A DNA stretch of 64,000 nt from Melioribacter sp. (GTDB lineage Bacteria > Bacteroidota > Ignavibacteria > Ignavibacteriales > Melioribacteraceae). Where the stretch lies: assembly GCA_026417975.1 (NCBI GenBank), contig JAOACD010000003.1, positions 124,001-188,000 of the forward strand. The letters are read 5' to 3'. Position 1 is the stretch's first letter, and every line of letters begins with the position of its first letter. Both the position numbers and the translations under genes were made by a program. Shown here piece after piece: positions 54,990 through 64,000 of the stretch. Under the pieces are notes generated by a model. It worked only from the letters and a program-made list of their open reading frames with translations. It was not told the DNA's origin and made no database searches.

Positions 54990-56899
54990 TGATTAAACTA
55001 GATTCTAAAATTCCTGCTGGTTCGCTTAAAGATAAATGGGAAAATCACAAATTTAATATGAAATTAGTAAGTCCAGCTAATAAAAGGAAGTATGAGATTA
55101 TTATAGTAGGTACAGGACTAGCAGGAGCTTCTGCAGCTGCATCGCTTGGAGAGCTTGGTTATAATGTTAAAGTGTTTACTTATCACGATAGTGCAAGAAG
55201 AGCTCATAGTATTGCTGCGCAAGGTGGTATTAATGCAGCAAAAAATTATCAGAATGATGGAGATTCTGTTTATAGATTATTCTATGATACAATTAAAGGT
55301 GGCGACTTTCGTGCAAGAGAAGCTAATGTATATCGACTTGCAGAAATTAGTGGAAATATTATTGACCAATGTGTTGCTTTAGGAGTTCCATTTGCTCGCG
55401 AATATGGTGGTATGCTTGATAACAGATCTTTTGGCGGTACGCTTGTATCAAGAACTTTTTATGCTAAAGGTCAAACTGGTCAACAACTTTTACTTGGTGC
55501 TTATTCTGCAATGAATAGACAGATTAAATTAGGTAAAGTTAAACTTTATACACGACGAGAGATGGTTGATTTAGTGGTTGTTGATGGAATAGCTCGGGGA
55601 ATTATAGTTCGAAATTTAGTAACAGGAGATATAGAAAAATATTCTGCACATGTTGTTATTTTAGCTACTGGTGGATATTCAAATGTGTTTTTTTTGTCTA
55701 CAAATGCTATCAATAGCAATGCAACAGCTATATGGCGTGCTCATAAAAGAGGGGCAGCATTTGCTAATCCTTGTTTTACTCAAATTCATCCTACTTGTTT
55801 GCCTTTGCATGGAGAAGGCCAGTCTAAACTTACTTTAATGAGTGAAAGCTTAAGAAATGATGGAAGAATTTGGGTCTCTAAATTTAAAGGGGATATCCGT
55901 CATCCCAACGAAATACCTGAAGAAGAAAGAGATTATTTTCTCGAAAGAAAGTATCCAACTTACGGAAATCTTAGTCCACGTGACATATCTTCTCGTGCAG
56001 CAAAAGAAGTAGTTGATGAAGGTAGAGGTGCACAAGGTCAAGAAGCGGTTTATCTTGATTTTAGAGATGCTATAAAAAGACTTGGTAGGAAAGTAATTGA
56101 AGAAAGATATGGAAATTTATTCGAAATGTATAAAACAATAACAGGAGATGATCCATACGAAGTTCCAATGAAAATTTATCCTGCACCTCATTATACAATG
56201 GGAGGGCTCTGGGTTGATTATAATTTAATGAGCACAGTACCAGGTTTGTTTGTTGCAGGCGAAGCTAATTTTTCTGACCATGGTGCAAATCGGTTAGGAG
56301 CAAGTGCATTAATGCAAGGACTTGCAGATGGTTACTTTATTCTTCCTTATACAGTTGGAAATTATCTTGGTAGCGAAAAACCTACTTTAGTAGAGACAGA
56401 TCACCCAGAATTCGAAAAGTCTAAAAAAGAAATTCAAGATTTTACTAATAAGTTACTATCAATTAAAGGTAAAAGAACAGTCGATAGTTTTCATAAGCAA
56501 TTAGGAAGATTAATGTGGGACAAGGTTGGTATGTCGAGAAGTGCACAGGGACTAAAGGAAGCTATAAATCAAATTCGTGAACTAAGAGAAGAATTTTGGA
56601 GAGATGTTAATGTAGTAGGAAGTGCTAACGACTTAAATCAATGTCTCGAAAGGGCAGGTAGAGTAGCAGATTACCTTGAACTTGGAGAATTAATGGCAAT
56701 TGATGCACTACATAGAAATGAATCATGTGGTGCTCACTTTAGAGTTGAATACCAAACTGAAGATGGAGAGGCCTTAAGAAATGATGAAGAATATGCTTAT
56801 GTAGCAGCGTGGGAATTTAAAGAAGTTGGCAAATGGGAATTGAATAAAGAACCACTAATTTTTGAAAATGTTCAATTAACTACACGAAGCTATAAATGA
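54989..56899 (+). CDS. sdhA: Succinate dehydrogenase/fumarate reductase flavoprotein subunit
   Basis: 636 residues. The FAD-binding start [20 protein letters not shown] (about 33-52) is followed by the covalent-FAD histidine in [17 protein letters not shown]. Further catalytic parts are [19 protein letters not shown] and [12 protein letters not shown]. It oxidises succinate (or reduces fumarate). A strong GGAGG ribosome site lies before the ATG. It is co-transcribed with sdhC and sdhB. Confidence 0.97.
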   Translation: MIKLDSKIPAGSLKDKWENHKFNMKLVSPANKRKYEIIIVGTGLAGASAAASLGELGYNVKVFTYHDSARRAHSIAAQGGINAAKNYQNDGDSVYRLFYDTIKGGDFRAREANVYRLAEISGNIIDQCVALGVPFAREYGGMLDNRSFGGTLVSRTFYAKGQTGQQLLLGAYSAMNRQIKLGKVKLYTRREMVDLVVVDGIARGIIVRNLVTGDIEKYSAHVVILATGGYSNVFFLSTNAINSNATAIWRAHKRGAAFANPCFTQIHPTCLPLHGEGQSKLTLMSESLRNDGRIWVSKFKGDIRHPNEIPEEERDYFLERKYPTYGNLSPRDISSRAAKEVVDEGRGAQGQEAVYLDFRDAIKRLGRKVIEERYGNLFEMYKTITGDDPYEVPMKIYPAPHYTMGGLWVDYNLMSTVPGLFVAGEANFSDHGANRLGASALMQGLADGYFILPYTVGNYLGSEKPTLVETDHPEFEKSKKEIQDFTNKLLSIKGKRTVDSFHKQLGRLMWDKVGMSRSAQGLKEAINQIRELREEFWRDVNVVGSANDLNQCLERAGRVADYLELGELMAIDALHRNESCGAHFRVEYQTEDGEALRNDEEYAYVAAWEFKEVGKWELNKEPLIFENVQLTTRSYK

Positions 56900-56931
56900 G
56901 TAAATGAGAAGAATAAATAAGGAATTATAAT

Positions 56932-57696
56932 ATGAACCAAAGAAAGTTGAATTTAACTCTTAAAATTTGGCGACAACCAGGACCTAACTCTGCAGGAAGT
57001 TTTGTTGAATATAAAGTTTCTGTTTCACCAGATTCTTCTTTTCTTGAAATGTTAGATGATTTAAATAACGAACTCGAAAGCAAAAATTTAGAACCAATAG
57101 CTTTTGAAAGCGATTGTCGTGAAGGTATTTGTGGAACATGTGGGCTAGTTATTAATGGTCATCCTCATGGGCCTATTCCTAAAATTGCAACTTGTCAACT
57201 TCACATGAGAAATTTTAAAGATGGCGATACTATTTGGGTTGAACCATTTAGAGCAAAAGCTTTTCCGGTTATAAAAGATTTAATTGTTGATCGTTCGGCT
57301 TTAGATAGAATAATGGAAGCAGGTGGATTTATATCGGTTAACACAGGAAGTGCGCCAGATGGAAATGCAATTCCAATTCCTAAGGATGTTGCTTCTGAAG
57401 CAATGGATTCTGCCTCTTGCATAGGTTGTGGGGCATGTGTTGCTGCATGTAAAAATTCTTCTGCCATGCTCTTTGTAGGTGCTAAAGTTTCTCATCTTGC
57501 TTTATTACCACAAGGACAACCAGAACGTTATATTCGTGTGCAAGCTATGGTTAAAAAAATGGATGAACTTGGTTTTGGAGCTTGTTCAAATACTTATGCA
57601 TGTGAGGCCGAATGTCCTAAAGGTATTTCAATTATTAATATTGCAAGATTGAATAGGGAATATATTAAATCAAAACTTATTGCAGACGAAGTTTAG
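56932..57696 (+). CDS. sdhB: Succinate dehydrogenase/fumarate reductase iron-sulfur subunit
   Basis: 254 residues. The N-terminal [2Fe-2S] domain shows [10 protein letters not shown] (about 63-72), and the C-terminal ferredoxin-like part shows [11 protein letters not shown] and [15 protein letters not shown], which give the [4Fe-4S] and [3Fe-4S] clusters. It carries electrons from SdhA to SdhC. It lies 32 bases after sdhA and ends at a hairpin terminator. Confidence 0.96.
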   Translation: MNQRKLNLTLKIWRQPGPNSAGSFVEYKVSVSPDSSFLEMLDDLNNELESKNLEPIAFESDCREGICGTCGLVINGHPHGPIPKIATCQLHMRNFKDGDTIWVEPFRAKAFPVIKDLIVDRSALDRIMEAGGFISVNTGSAPDGNAIPIPKDVASEAMDSASCIGCGACVAACKNSSAMLFVGAKVSHLALLPQGQPERYIRVQAMVKKMDELGFGACSNTYACEAECPKGISIINIARLNREYIKSKLIADEV

Positions 57697-57728
57697 AAAT
57701 CCCGACAAATAAAGTCGGGATTTTTTTT
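57697..57728 (+). terminator. Rho-independent terminator after sdhCAB
   Basis: AAATCCCGAC (57697-57706) and GTCGGGATTT (57714-57723) around a 7-base loop, with an eight-T run from 57721. The stem begins immediately after the sdhB stop. Confidence 0.92.
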
Positions 57729-57803
57729 AACCTTTTTGGTATAATTGGCATAAGTTTTTGGGAAATTTCCAACTTTAATTCGATAAGGCGAGTTTATTAT
57801 TTC

Positions 57804-59468
57804 ATGTTTGAAAGAGAAATTAAATTTATTTATGACTTTAGTCTGAATAAAGTAAATAAACTTGGGCCTTATTTTACCTTTGAACAACTTTCCGCTGTAG
57901 AACTGCATCCTGCTGTCCTTAATTATATTTCAGCAGAAATTGATTATATTATTTTTGAAGACCGGCAAAAACTTCTTAAAGATTCTATATTTGATTATTC
58001 TGGAGAAAAAATTTCTTATTACTTTTCTCTTATAAATGAAGAAATAAAGAAAACAAAGAGACTCTCTTTTGAGTACGTATCTAAACTTATACTTCATTCA
58101 ACGTCTTTTACAATAAACTATCTTGTTCGTCCAAAATGGACCTTAAAAAAATTTATATTCGACGAGGATGAACACCGCACTACTACCGAAATTAAACAAA
58201 TTTTGAATTATGTGTATTATTATAACTATCTAAAAAAAATTTTGATTTCTTATATCAACTCAAAAAAAATACTTTCAATGAATCTTCAAGAATTTAGTGA
58301 GTTGCTTGATAAAATAGATAATATTGGTTTAGAGACTAATTTTACGAAGATTCTGAATTCTGCATTAACTTCAATGGCAGATTTTTTTAATATAGGAGAA
58401 ATTCAAAAAAGTAAAATTCCTTTACAGGCTATAGAACTTTTTCTTGAAGAAAAAAATCTAAAAGAACACTTAAAAAAATTGCAGATTGCTTTTGGCAACG
58501 ATAAAACAATAAAATGCAATATTAAAGACCTACAAAAAGAATTAACTTCTGTAATGTTAGAAGAAAAATTAACATTTGAAGAAAAGATAGAACTAACAAG
58601 CTCTCAAGAAGAACAAGTTTTAGCTAGTGGTGAAGAAAAAGAAATAGTTGACGAAATTAGTATTAAAGAACCTGACGAAAGTATATATGATGAAAATGAG
58701 ATTGACAATAGAAATGTTGAATTGGAAAAATCCCAAGAATACGTTTTAGACGAGACCGAACAAGAATATCAACAAAACGACAGTAGTGGAGAAGCCCCTG
58801 AAGAAACAAAAACTATTGATGATGTTTCAATAACTTATAAACCTCAAAAATATAGAATTAGAGTTGATAAGAATAATGAAATTGAGCCATTAAACGAAAC
58901 TGAAGCTGGAGATTATGATAAAAAAGAATCTCAAGAAGAAATTACTATTTCCACAAATTTTTTTGAAAAAGAAGATTTAGTAAGTGAAGATGAAACAAAA
59001 TTTAACACTAAAGACGCACAACAAGATTATAAAGAAAGTTTAGAAATAGAGCATGAAAATGATATTTCAGAAAATGAAGCTATCGAAAAACTAAATACAG
59101 AAGAAGAATATAAAAAGCTAGAGAATATTGATATTTTAAAAGAAGAAAACATTTTAGAAGACAAAAACAGTTATGTTTCTATAGACGAGTATAATGAAGT
59201 TAGCCAAAATCAAAAGAGAGAATTTAAGTCTATTAACATAAATGAAATGATGGAGGATAAAGAAGTAACAAGAATTATTGAAGTTATTTTTGATTATGAT
59301 ATTGAGGATTTTTCTAACGTACTTGAGATGCTTTCAGACTGTAACACACAAGAAGAGGCATTTCTGTTTGTAGACAAAGTACTATCCAATCGTAATTTTG
59401 ACCTAAAATCTAAGGAAGCCGAATTATTCAAATCTGTAATTTCCAAGTATTTTAAGAGCGAACAATAG
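57804..59468 (+). CDS. Glutamate-rich hypothetical protein upstream of obg
   Basis: 554 residues, no signal peptide. The N-terminal half (about 1-250) is helical with a folded composition. Residues about 270-480 are low-complexity, very rich in Glu, Asp, Lys and Asn, and probably disordered. The last 70 residues are again helical (VIFDYDIEDFSNVLEMLS). I recognise no family. It lies 2 bases before obg with no terminator between, so it is probably co-transcribed. The reading frame is long and uninterrupted, which supports coding. Confidence 0.7.
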   Translation: MFEREIKFIYDFSLNKVNKLGPYFTFEQLSAVELHPAVLNYISAEIDYIIFEDRQKLLKDSIFDYSGEKISYYFSLINEEIKKTKRLSFEYVSKLILHSTSFTINYLVRPKWTLKKFIFDEDEHRTTTEIKQILNYVYYYNYLKKILISYINSKKILSMNLQEFSELLDKIDNIGLETNFTKILNSALTSMADFFNIGEIQKSKIPLQAIELFLEEKNLKEHLKKLQIAFGNDKTIKCNIKDLQKELTSVMLEEKLTFEEKIELTSSQEEQVLASGEEKEIVDEISIKEPDESIYDENEIDNRNVELEKSQEYVLDETEQEYQQNDSSGEAPEETKTIDDVSITYKPQKYRIRVDKNNEIEPLNETEAGDYDKKESQEEITISTNFFEKEDLVSEDETKFNTKDAQQDYKESLEIEHENDISENEAIEKLNTEEEYKKLENIDILKEENILEDKNSYVSIDEYNEVSQNQKREFKSININEMMEDKEVTRIIEVIFDYDIEDFSNVLEMLSDCNTQEEAFLFVDKVLSNRNFDLKSKEAELFKSVISKYFKSEQ

Positions 59469-59470
59469 AT

Positions 59471-60454
59471 ATGTTTATTGATTATGCAAAAATATATGTT
59501 AGAGCCGGTAAGGGCGGTAATGGAGCTGTTGCATTTAGGAGAGAAAAATATGTACCAAAAGGTGGGCCAGCAGGAGGTGATGGTGGAGACGGTGGAAATG
59601 TTATATTCATTGCAGATAAAAATATAAGTACTCTTTTGGATGTACGTTATAAAAGAAAGTATATTGCAAAAAATGGTGAGCCTGGAGGCACATCTCTTAA
59701 AGATGGCAAAAAGGGAGAAGATATTTACATTAAAGTGCCTGTAGGTACGGTTATTAAAGATGCCGATACAGAAAAGATTCTTTGTGACCTTGATGTAGAT
59801 GGAAAAACTTTTATTGCTGCAAGAGGTGGAAAAGGAGGTAGAGGAAATAGCAAATTTGCAACTCCAACTAATCAAGCACCCCGTTATGCAGAACCAGGAG
59901 AAGAAGGTGAAGAAAAAAACTTGATATTAGAACTTAAATTAATAGCTGATGTTGGACTAGTTGGGTTCCCTAATGTTGGTAAGTCTACTTTAATTTCAGC
60001 TATATCGGAAGCAAAGCCAAAAATTGCTGATTATCCATTTACTACTCTTGAACCAAATCTTGGGATTGTTAGATACAAAGACTATAATAGTTTTATAGTT
60101 GCTGATATACCAGGAATTATTGAAGGAGCTCACAAAGGAAAAGGATTAGGTTTAAAATTTTTGCGCCATATTGAGAGAACAAAAATATTACTTATTATGA
60201 TTGACATTACTTCAGAAGATTATAAAAAGGATTACAGCATTTTGAGTAATGAGCTTGAACAATATTCAAAAATATTAAGCAAGAAAAAACGAGTTATTGG
60301 TTTTTCAAAAGCAGATTTAGTTGATGAAAGTGTTATAAAAAAATTGAAAAAGGAAAAATTTTTAGATAACCTTCCTATAGTTATTTTTTCTGCAGTAAGC
60401 GGTTATGGAATTCAAGAGTTATTAGATGTACTATGGAAACAACTTCAAGATTAA
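59471..60454 (+). CDS. obg: Obg GTPase (short form)
   Basis: 327 residues. The Obg fold occupies about 1-157 (KIYVRAGKGGNGAVAFRREK, GGDGGDGGNV). The GTPase domain has G1 GFPNVGKST, G2 TTLEPN, G3 DIPG and G4 SKAD. The C-terminal OCT domain found in longer Obg proteins is absent, as in many bacteria. It acts in ribosome assembly and stress responses. The end overlaps the FecCD-type gene by 22 bases. Confidence 0.96.
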   Translation: MFIDYAKIYVRAGKGGNGAVAFRREKYVPKGGPAGGDGGDGGNVIFIADKNISTLLDVRYKRKYIAKNGEPGGTSLKDGKKGEDIYIKVPVGTVIKDADTEKILCDLDVDGKTFIAARGGKGGRGNSKFATPTNQAPRYAEPGEEGEEKNLILELKLIADVGLVGFPNVGKSTLISAISEAKPKIADYPFTTLEPNLGIVRYKDYNSFIVADIPGIIEGAHKGKGLGLKFLRHIERTKILLIMIDITSEDYKKDYSILSNELEQYSKILSKKKRVIGFSKADLVDESVIKKLKKEKFLDNLPIVIFSAVSGYGIQELLDVLWKQLQD

Positions 60455-61440
60455 CAATTACAACTTTTATTTTATGGATTGTTGTTCTGTCTCTAATTTT
60501 ATTTGTTGTGGTATTAATATGCCTTTCGATAGGTAGCATATATATAAGCCCATTACAAATTATTTCTTTGGCACTTTCTAACCAAGAAGATTATTTAACT
60601 CAGATAATTTTTGACATAAGGCTACCAAGGGTTCTTTATGCAGTATTAGTTGGCGGAGGGTTATCTATAGCTGGGGCTGTATTTCAATCTTTGTTATTAA
60701 ATCCATTAGCAGAACCATATATACTTGGCATTTCGAGTGGTGGGACATTTGGGGCAATTCTTTCTTTTATTTTAGGGTTAACTTTTCCTACTACTCAGTT
60801 TTTTGCGTTTTTAGGCTCATTATTTGTTATGATTATTGTTTTTGCCCTTGGTAAAAGATTTGGTGAGTTAGAACCCAATATTCTTTTGCTTTCTGGGATT
60901 ATGGTAGGAGCTTTTTTTTCTGCTTTAATTTTATTAATGATGAGCTTGTTAAATGATTCTTTGAGAACGACAGTCTATTGGTTAATAGGAAACTTATCTA
61001 TTGCTGATAAAAGAAATTTAGTTTTTGTTGCTCCAGTAATAATTATTGTTACAACAGTTTTAATTGTTTCTTCAAATAAATTCAATATCATGAGTTTGGG
61101 TATTGAGCATGCTAAGCAACTTGGAGTTAATACTAAGTTGCTTAGAAATACTTCTTATATATTGACTAGCTTAATGGTTGGTACGATTGTCTCTATTAGT
61201 GGTATTATTGGTTTTGTTGGTTTGTTAATACCACATATTTGTAGAATGTTACTTGGAAATGATAATCGTTTGGTTTTTATGTCATCTTTTTTTATAGGAG
61301 CTTCTTATTTGGCAATTGCAGATACAATAGCAAGAATTATAATTGCGCCTTCAGAATTACCTGTTGGGGCAATTACTGCTATAATAGGAGCCCCAATTTT
61401 TATTTACTTACTTAAAAAAAGATTTAACACAATAAATTAG
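60433..61440 (+). CDS. FecCD/BtuC-type ABC importer permease
   Basis: 335 residues with about ten helices. The family pattern is clear in IRLPRVLYAVLVGGGLSIAG, NPLAEPYILGISSGG, IGFVGLLIPHICRMLLG and ELPVGAITAIIGAP. It imports a siderophore, haem or cobalamin through an ABC transporter. No ATPase or binding-protein gene is adjacent, so the rest of the importer lies elsewhere. The ATG lies inside the obg end, giving a 22-base overlap and probable translational coupling. Confidence 0.9.
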   Translation: METTSRLTITTFILWIVVLSLILFVVVLICLSIGSIYISPLQIISLALSNQEDYLTQIIFDIRLPRVLYAVLVGGGLSIAGAVFQSLLLNPLAEPYILGISSGGTFGAILSFILGLTFPTTQFFAFLGSLFVMIIVFALGKRFGELEPNILLLSGIMVGAFFSALILLMMSLLNDSLRTTVYWLIGNLSIADKRNLVFVAPVIIIVTTVLIVSSNKFNIMSLGIEHAKQLGVNTKLLRNTSYILTSLMVGTIVSISGIIGFVGLLIPHICRMLLGNDNRLVFMSSFFIGASYLAIADTIARIIIAPSELPVGAITAIIGAPIFIYLLKKRFNTIN

Positions 61441-61449
61441 TGAAGAATT

Positions 61450-62292
61450 ATGAATAAGAATAAGAAGAAGTTAAAAGCTTTGTTGGCTATATTAACAGTT
61501 ATCTTTTCTTGCTTAACTTGTTCAACAGGCATTAATATTTTTACTGATAGTGACGAAGTAAATTTAGGAAAACAATTTGATGCTGAAATAAGGAAAAATT
61601 TTAAGGAATACCCAATTTATGAGAATAAAGAGTTGAAGGATTATATTGATAAAAACATATTTCGAGAAGTCTTAAGATCTCCTGAAGTAAAGAAAAAAGA
61701 AGTATATAATTATCAAATAGAAATAATTAAAAATGATAGTATATTAAATGCATTTGCTATACCTGGTGGTTATATTTATTTATATACTGGCCTTCTAAAA
61801 TACCTTGATTCAGAAGCAGCTCTTGCAGGAGTTATTGCACATGAAATAGCTCATGTCGAAAGACGTCATGCAACTCAAAAAATTACTACTTATTATGGTA
61901 TATCAATAATCCTTAGTATTGCCTTAGGAGAAAATCCATCCCAAGTTACCGAACTGGTTGCAAACTTGTTTACAGGTTTGGCAATACTTGCTAATAGTCG
62001 TGCTAATGAAGATGAAAGTGATGAATACTCGATAAAATATTTACTGGGCACTCGTTTTTATCCTGGAGCTGTTAAATTCTTTTTTGAAAAACTTAGAGAT
62101 GATGGATTAGTTTCAAAAGGTAGTTCAAAATTAGCTACTTTTCTTTCTACACATCCAGATCCAATTGATAGAATTAGTTCCGCAGAAAAACGATTGAAAA
62201 TGCTTGGAATAGAAATTTTAGATTACAAAAGTAATGATAATAGAATTTTCAAAGATAAATATAAAATAAATGTTTTAAGTAAATTGAAATAA
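61450..62292 (+). CDS. Lipoprotein M48-family metallopeptidase
   Basis: 280 residues with a lipoprotein-type signal (about 10-27, CLTCSTG). The zinc site HEIAH is at residues 131-135, with a later ESDEYSIKYL that supplies a third ligand (Glu-x-x-x-Asp). It resembles BepA/LoiP periplasmic proteases that handle misfolded outer-membrane proteins. It follows the permease by 9 bases. Confidence 0.88.
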   Translation: MNKNKKKLKALLAILTVIFSCLTCSTGINIFTDSDEVNLGKQFDAEIRKNFKEYPIYENKELKDYIDKNIFREVLRSPEVKKKEVYNYQIEIIKNDSILNAFAIPGGYIYLYTGLLKYLDSEAALAGVIAHEIAHVERRHATQKITTYYGISIILSIALGENPSQVTELVANLFTGLAILANSRANEDESDEYSIKYLLGTRFYPGAVKFFFEKLRDDGLVSKGSSKLATFLSTHPDPIDRISSAEKRLKMLGIEILDYKSNDNRIFKDKYKINVLSKLK

Positions 62293-62331
62293 AAAAATTA
62301 CTTATTGAGTTTTTAATAAAAGGTTTTAATT

Positions 62332-64000
62332 ATGAAAAAAAATTTGATTATAGTGTTAATATTAACTTCTTACATTTATGCACAAAAGGGAAGTTATTTC
62401 GATTATCCAATTCAAGCTGTAAGTATTAAGGATGTAGTAATTAATGATAATTTCTGGTTACCTAAAATTAAATTGATACAAGATACTACAATTTTTTATG
62501 CATTGAAGAAGTGTGAAGAAGAAGGTAGAATGGATAATTTTCTTGTAGCAGGAGGAAAGAAAAAGGGTACTTACAAAGGGAAAATGCCTTTCGATGATAC
62601 AGACATTTACAAAATTATTGAAGGTGCTTCTTATTCTTTGGTTAGTAAACCTAATTTGAAATTAGAAACTTATATTGACTCTATAATTTCAATTATAAAA
62701 ATTGGCCAAGAGCCTGATGGATACATTACAACATGGTTTACAATAGATAGAGAAAAACCACCAACATGGTGGGTAAAGCCTTCGAAATATAGATGGGAAA
62801 ATGAAATTAGTAGTCATGAATTATATAACAGCGGACATTTATTTGAAGCTGCAGCAGCTCATTTCTGGGCAACCGGCAAGAAAAATTTTTTGGATATTGC
62901 TATTAAGAATGCTGACCTTCTTGTAAAAAACTTTGGGACTAATAAACTACATATTCCTCCAGGACATCAAATTGTTGAAACAGGACTAATAAAACTTTAT
63001 AGAATAACTCATAACGAAGATTATCTTAAATTAGCAAAATTTTTTCTTGATATAAGAGGTGACTCAACTACTCATAAATTATATGGCGAATATAGTCAAG
63101 ATCATTTGCCTGTAACTAAACAAACAAAAGCAGTAGGACATGCTGTAAGAGCTCTTTATATGTATGCGGGTATGACTGATATAGCAGTGATGTTTAATGA
63201 TAGCAATTATTTGAACGCTGTAAATAGAATTTGGGAAAATATTGTTAGCAAAAAAATTTATATTACAGGAGGTTTAGGATCAAAACGCGATGGCGAAGCT
63301 TTTGGTGATGATTACGAACTTCCAAACTTGGAAGCCTATAATGAAACTTGTGCAGCAATTGCAAGTATTTATTGGAATCACCGATTGTTTCTTCTTAGTG
63401 GCAATTCGAAGTATTATGATGTTATAGAGAGAACGCTTTACAATGGATTATTATCCGGTATTTCGTTAGATGGTAAAAATTTCTTTTACCCTAATCCATT
63501 AGAAAGTGATGGAAAATATCAATTTAATATGGGAAGTTGTACACGACAACCATGGTTTGATTGCTCTTGTTGTCCTACTAATTTAATTCGATTTATTCCT
63601 TCTGTACCTTCTTTAATTTATGCTACAATTAACGATACTTTGTATGTTAATTTGTTTATTTCGAATAACGCTAATATTAAACTGGAAAATGAAAATATTA
63701 ACTTAAGCTTGTATACAGATTACCCATGGAGTGAAAAAGTAAGTCTGTATTTTAATCTTGAAAAAGAAAAATACTTTACATTAAAAATTAGGATTCCAAG
63801 CTGGACTCAGAATAAGGTATTGTATGGAGATTTATATTCTTATTTAAATAATATTAATGGTAAGGTTACATTAAAAGTGAATGGAATCGAGCAAGATTTA
63901 AAAATTATTAAAGGATATGCATTAATTTCAAAATTATGGAATTCAGGGGATAAAGTAGAATTAATATTACCAATGTTTGTACGAAAGGTAATAGCAAATG
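62332..64000 (+). CDS. GH127-family beta-L-arabinofuranosidase-like enzyme, 3' end beyond window
   Basis: Partial: at least 556 residues, continuing past base 64000. A signal peptide (about 1-17, SYIYAQ) starts at 62332. The family's zinc/nucleophile residues are present: Glu338 and Cys340 in NETCA, and the CC pair Cys413/Cys414 in CSCCPTN; these match the Glu/Cys/Cys set of GH127. Other family marks are EISSHELYNSGHLFEAA and GQEPDGYITTWF. It probably acts on arabinose-containing plant or cell-wall glycans in the periplasm. An AAAGG site precedes the ATG. Confidence 0.9.
   Translation, partial: MKKNLIIVLILTSYIYAQKGSYFDYPIQAVSIKDVVINDNFWLPKIKLIQDTTIFYALKKCEEEGRMDNFLVAGGKKKGTYKGKMPFDDTDIYKIIEGASYSLVSKPNLKLETYIDSIISIIKIGQEPDGYITTWFTIDREKPPTWWVKPSKYRWENEISSHELYNSGHLFEAAAAHFWATGKKNFLDIAIKNADLLVKNFGTNKLHIPPGHQIVETGLIKLYRITHNEDYLKLAKFFLDIRGDSTTHKLYGEYSQDHLPVTKQTKAVGHAVRALYMYAGMTDIAVMFNDSNYLNAVNRIWENIVSKKIYITGGLGSKRDGEAFGDDYELPNLEAYNETCAAIASIYWNHRLFLLSGNSKYYDVIERTLYNGLLSGISLDGKNFFYPNPLESDGKYQFNMGSCTRQPWFDCSCCPTNLIRFIPSVPSLIYATINDTLYVNLFISNNANIKLENENINLSLYTDYPWSEKVSLYFNLEKEKYFTLKIRIPSWTQNKVLYGDLYSYLNNINGKVTLKVNGIEQDLKIIKGYALISKLWNSGDKVELILPMFVRKVIAN

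Noticed and set aside
59294-59875. Minus-strand frame spanning the obg start
   Set aside because: Runs opposite both obg and the Glu-rich gene; shadow frame with a Ser/Ile-rich composition.
1-64000. tRNA, rRNA, transposon or prophage genes
   Set aside because: No cloverleaf sequence, rRNA-like stretch, transposase motif or phage gene was recognised in the gaps or coding frames.

Overview
The window is a 64-kb piece of an AT-rich chromosome. It most likely comes from the Ignavibacteria/Chlorobiota side of the Bacteroidota-Chlorobiota group. The evidence is: a type-B succinate dehydrogenase with a five-helix cytochrome b, a UpxY/NusG-like antiterminator, GH97, GH127 and GH130 carbohydrate enzymes, a B12-type TonB receptor, an Rnf complex and many PAS sensor kinases. 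Many genes carry clear Shine-Dalgarno sequences (rnfA, lemA, sdhA, transketolase, both ferredoxins), which fits Ignavibacteria better than classical Bacteroidetes. This placement is inference; there is no rRNA in the window. No tRNA, rRNA, insertion sequence, prophage or CRISPR array was seen.

Layout. 1-4.5 kb (minus strand): apbE (cut by the window edge) and rnfA, E, G, D, C, with no rnfB in view. 4.7-13.3 kb: a metallophosphoesterase diverges from a seven-gene operon for an unusual nonulosonic-acid-like sugar (GT-B-like transferase, SpsF-type cytidylyltransferase, class III aminotransferase, SDR, KdsC-like phosphatase, NeuB-like synthase, GH97). The shared upstream region carries TTAA-type direct repeats at 11-bp spacing, like a PhoB/OmpR-family operator. 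13.4-23.5 kb: sterol-desaturase-like protein, MuiA-like protein, an NtrB/NtrC-like pair, a hybrid kinase, UpxY, a YhaM-like nuclease, a TPR protein and a sirtuin. 23.7-29.9 kb: queD/queE, rpsT, a GlmU-like protein, a beta-barrel protein coupled to a cysteine-bearing PAS kinase, a metallo-hydrolase and a metal-exporter-like protein.

29.9-43.7 kb: a REC-substrate-binding-CheW fusion, a GT4/alpha-barrel fusion with a GH130 enzyme, a PAP2-like phosphatase, an M24 peptidase, a PAS kinase, Sua5 and a HisN-like phosphatase. A textbook cobalamin riboswitch then precedes a BtuB-like receptor, followed by a ferredoxin. 43.9-50.4 kb (mostly minus strand): TPM/LemA pair, PFL and ACT-domain pair, two related TPR/membrane proteins with a YidD-like secreted protein, and rlmN. 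50.5-64 kb: a Cys-rich secreted protein, a full-length transketolase, a small ferredoxin, thioredoxin, sdhCAB, a Glu-rich hypothetical gene, obg, an orphan FecCD-type permease, an M48 lipoprotein peptidase and a GH127 gene cut by the right edge.

How they work together: Rnf, two low-potential ferredoxins, SdhCAB and thioredoxin point to a respiratory metabolism with ferredoxin-linked energy conservation. The TonB receptor under B12 control, and perhaps the FecCD permease, serve cobalamin uptake. The glycan genes suggest a decorated cell surface plus polysaccharide breakdown. The most unusual items are the REC-SBP-CheW fusion, the aminotransferase-containing nonulosonate-like operon and its 11-bp-phased operator, and the YidD-like/TPR triplet.
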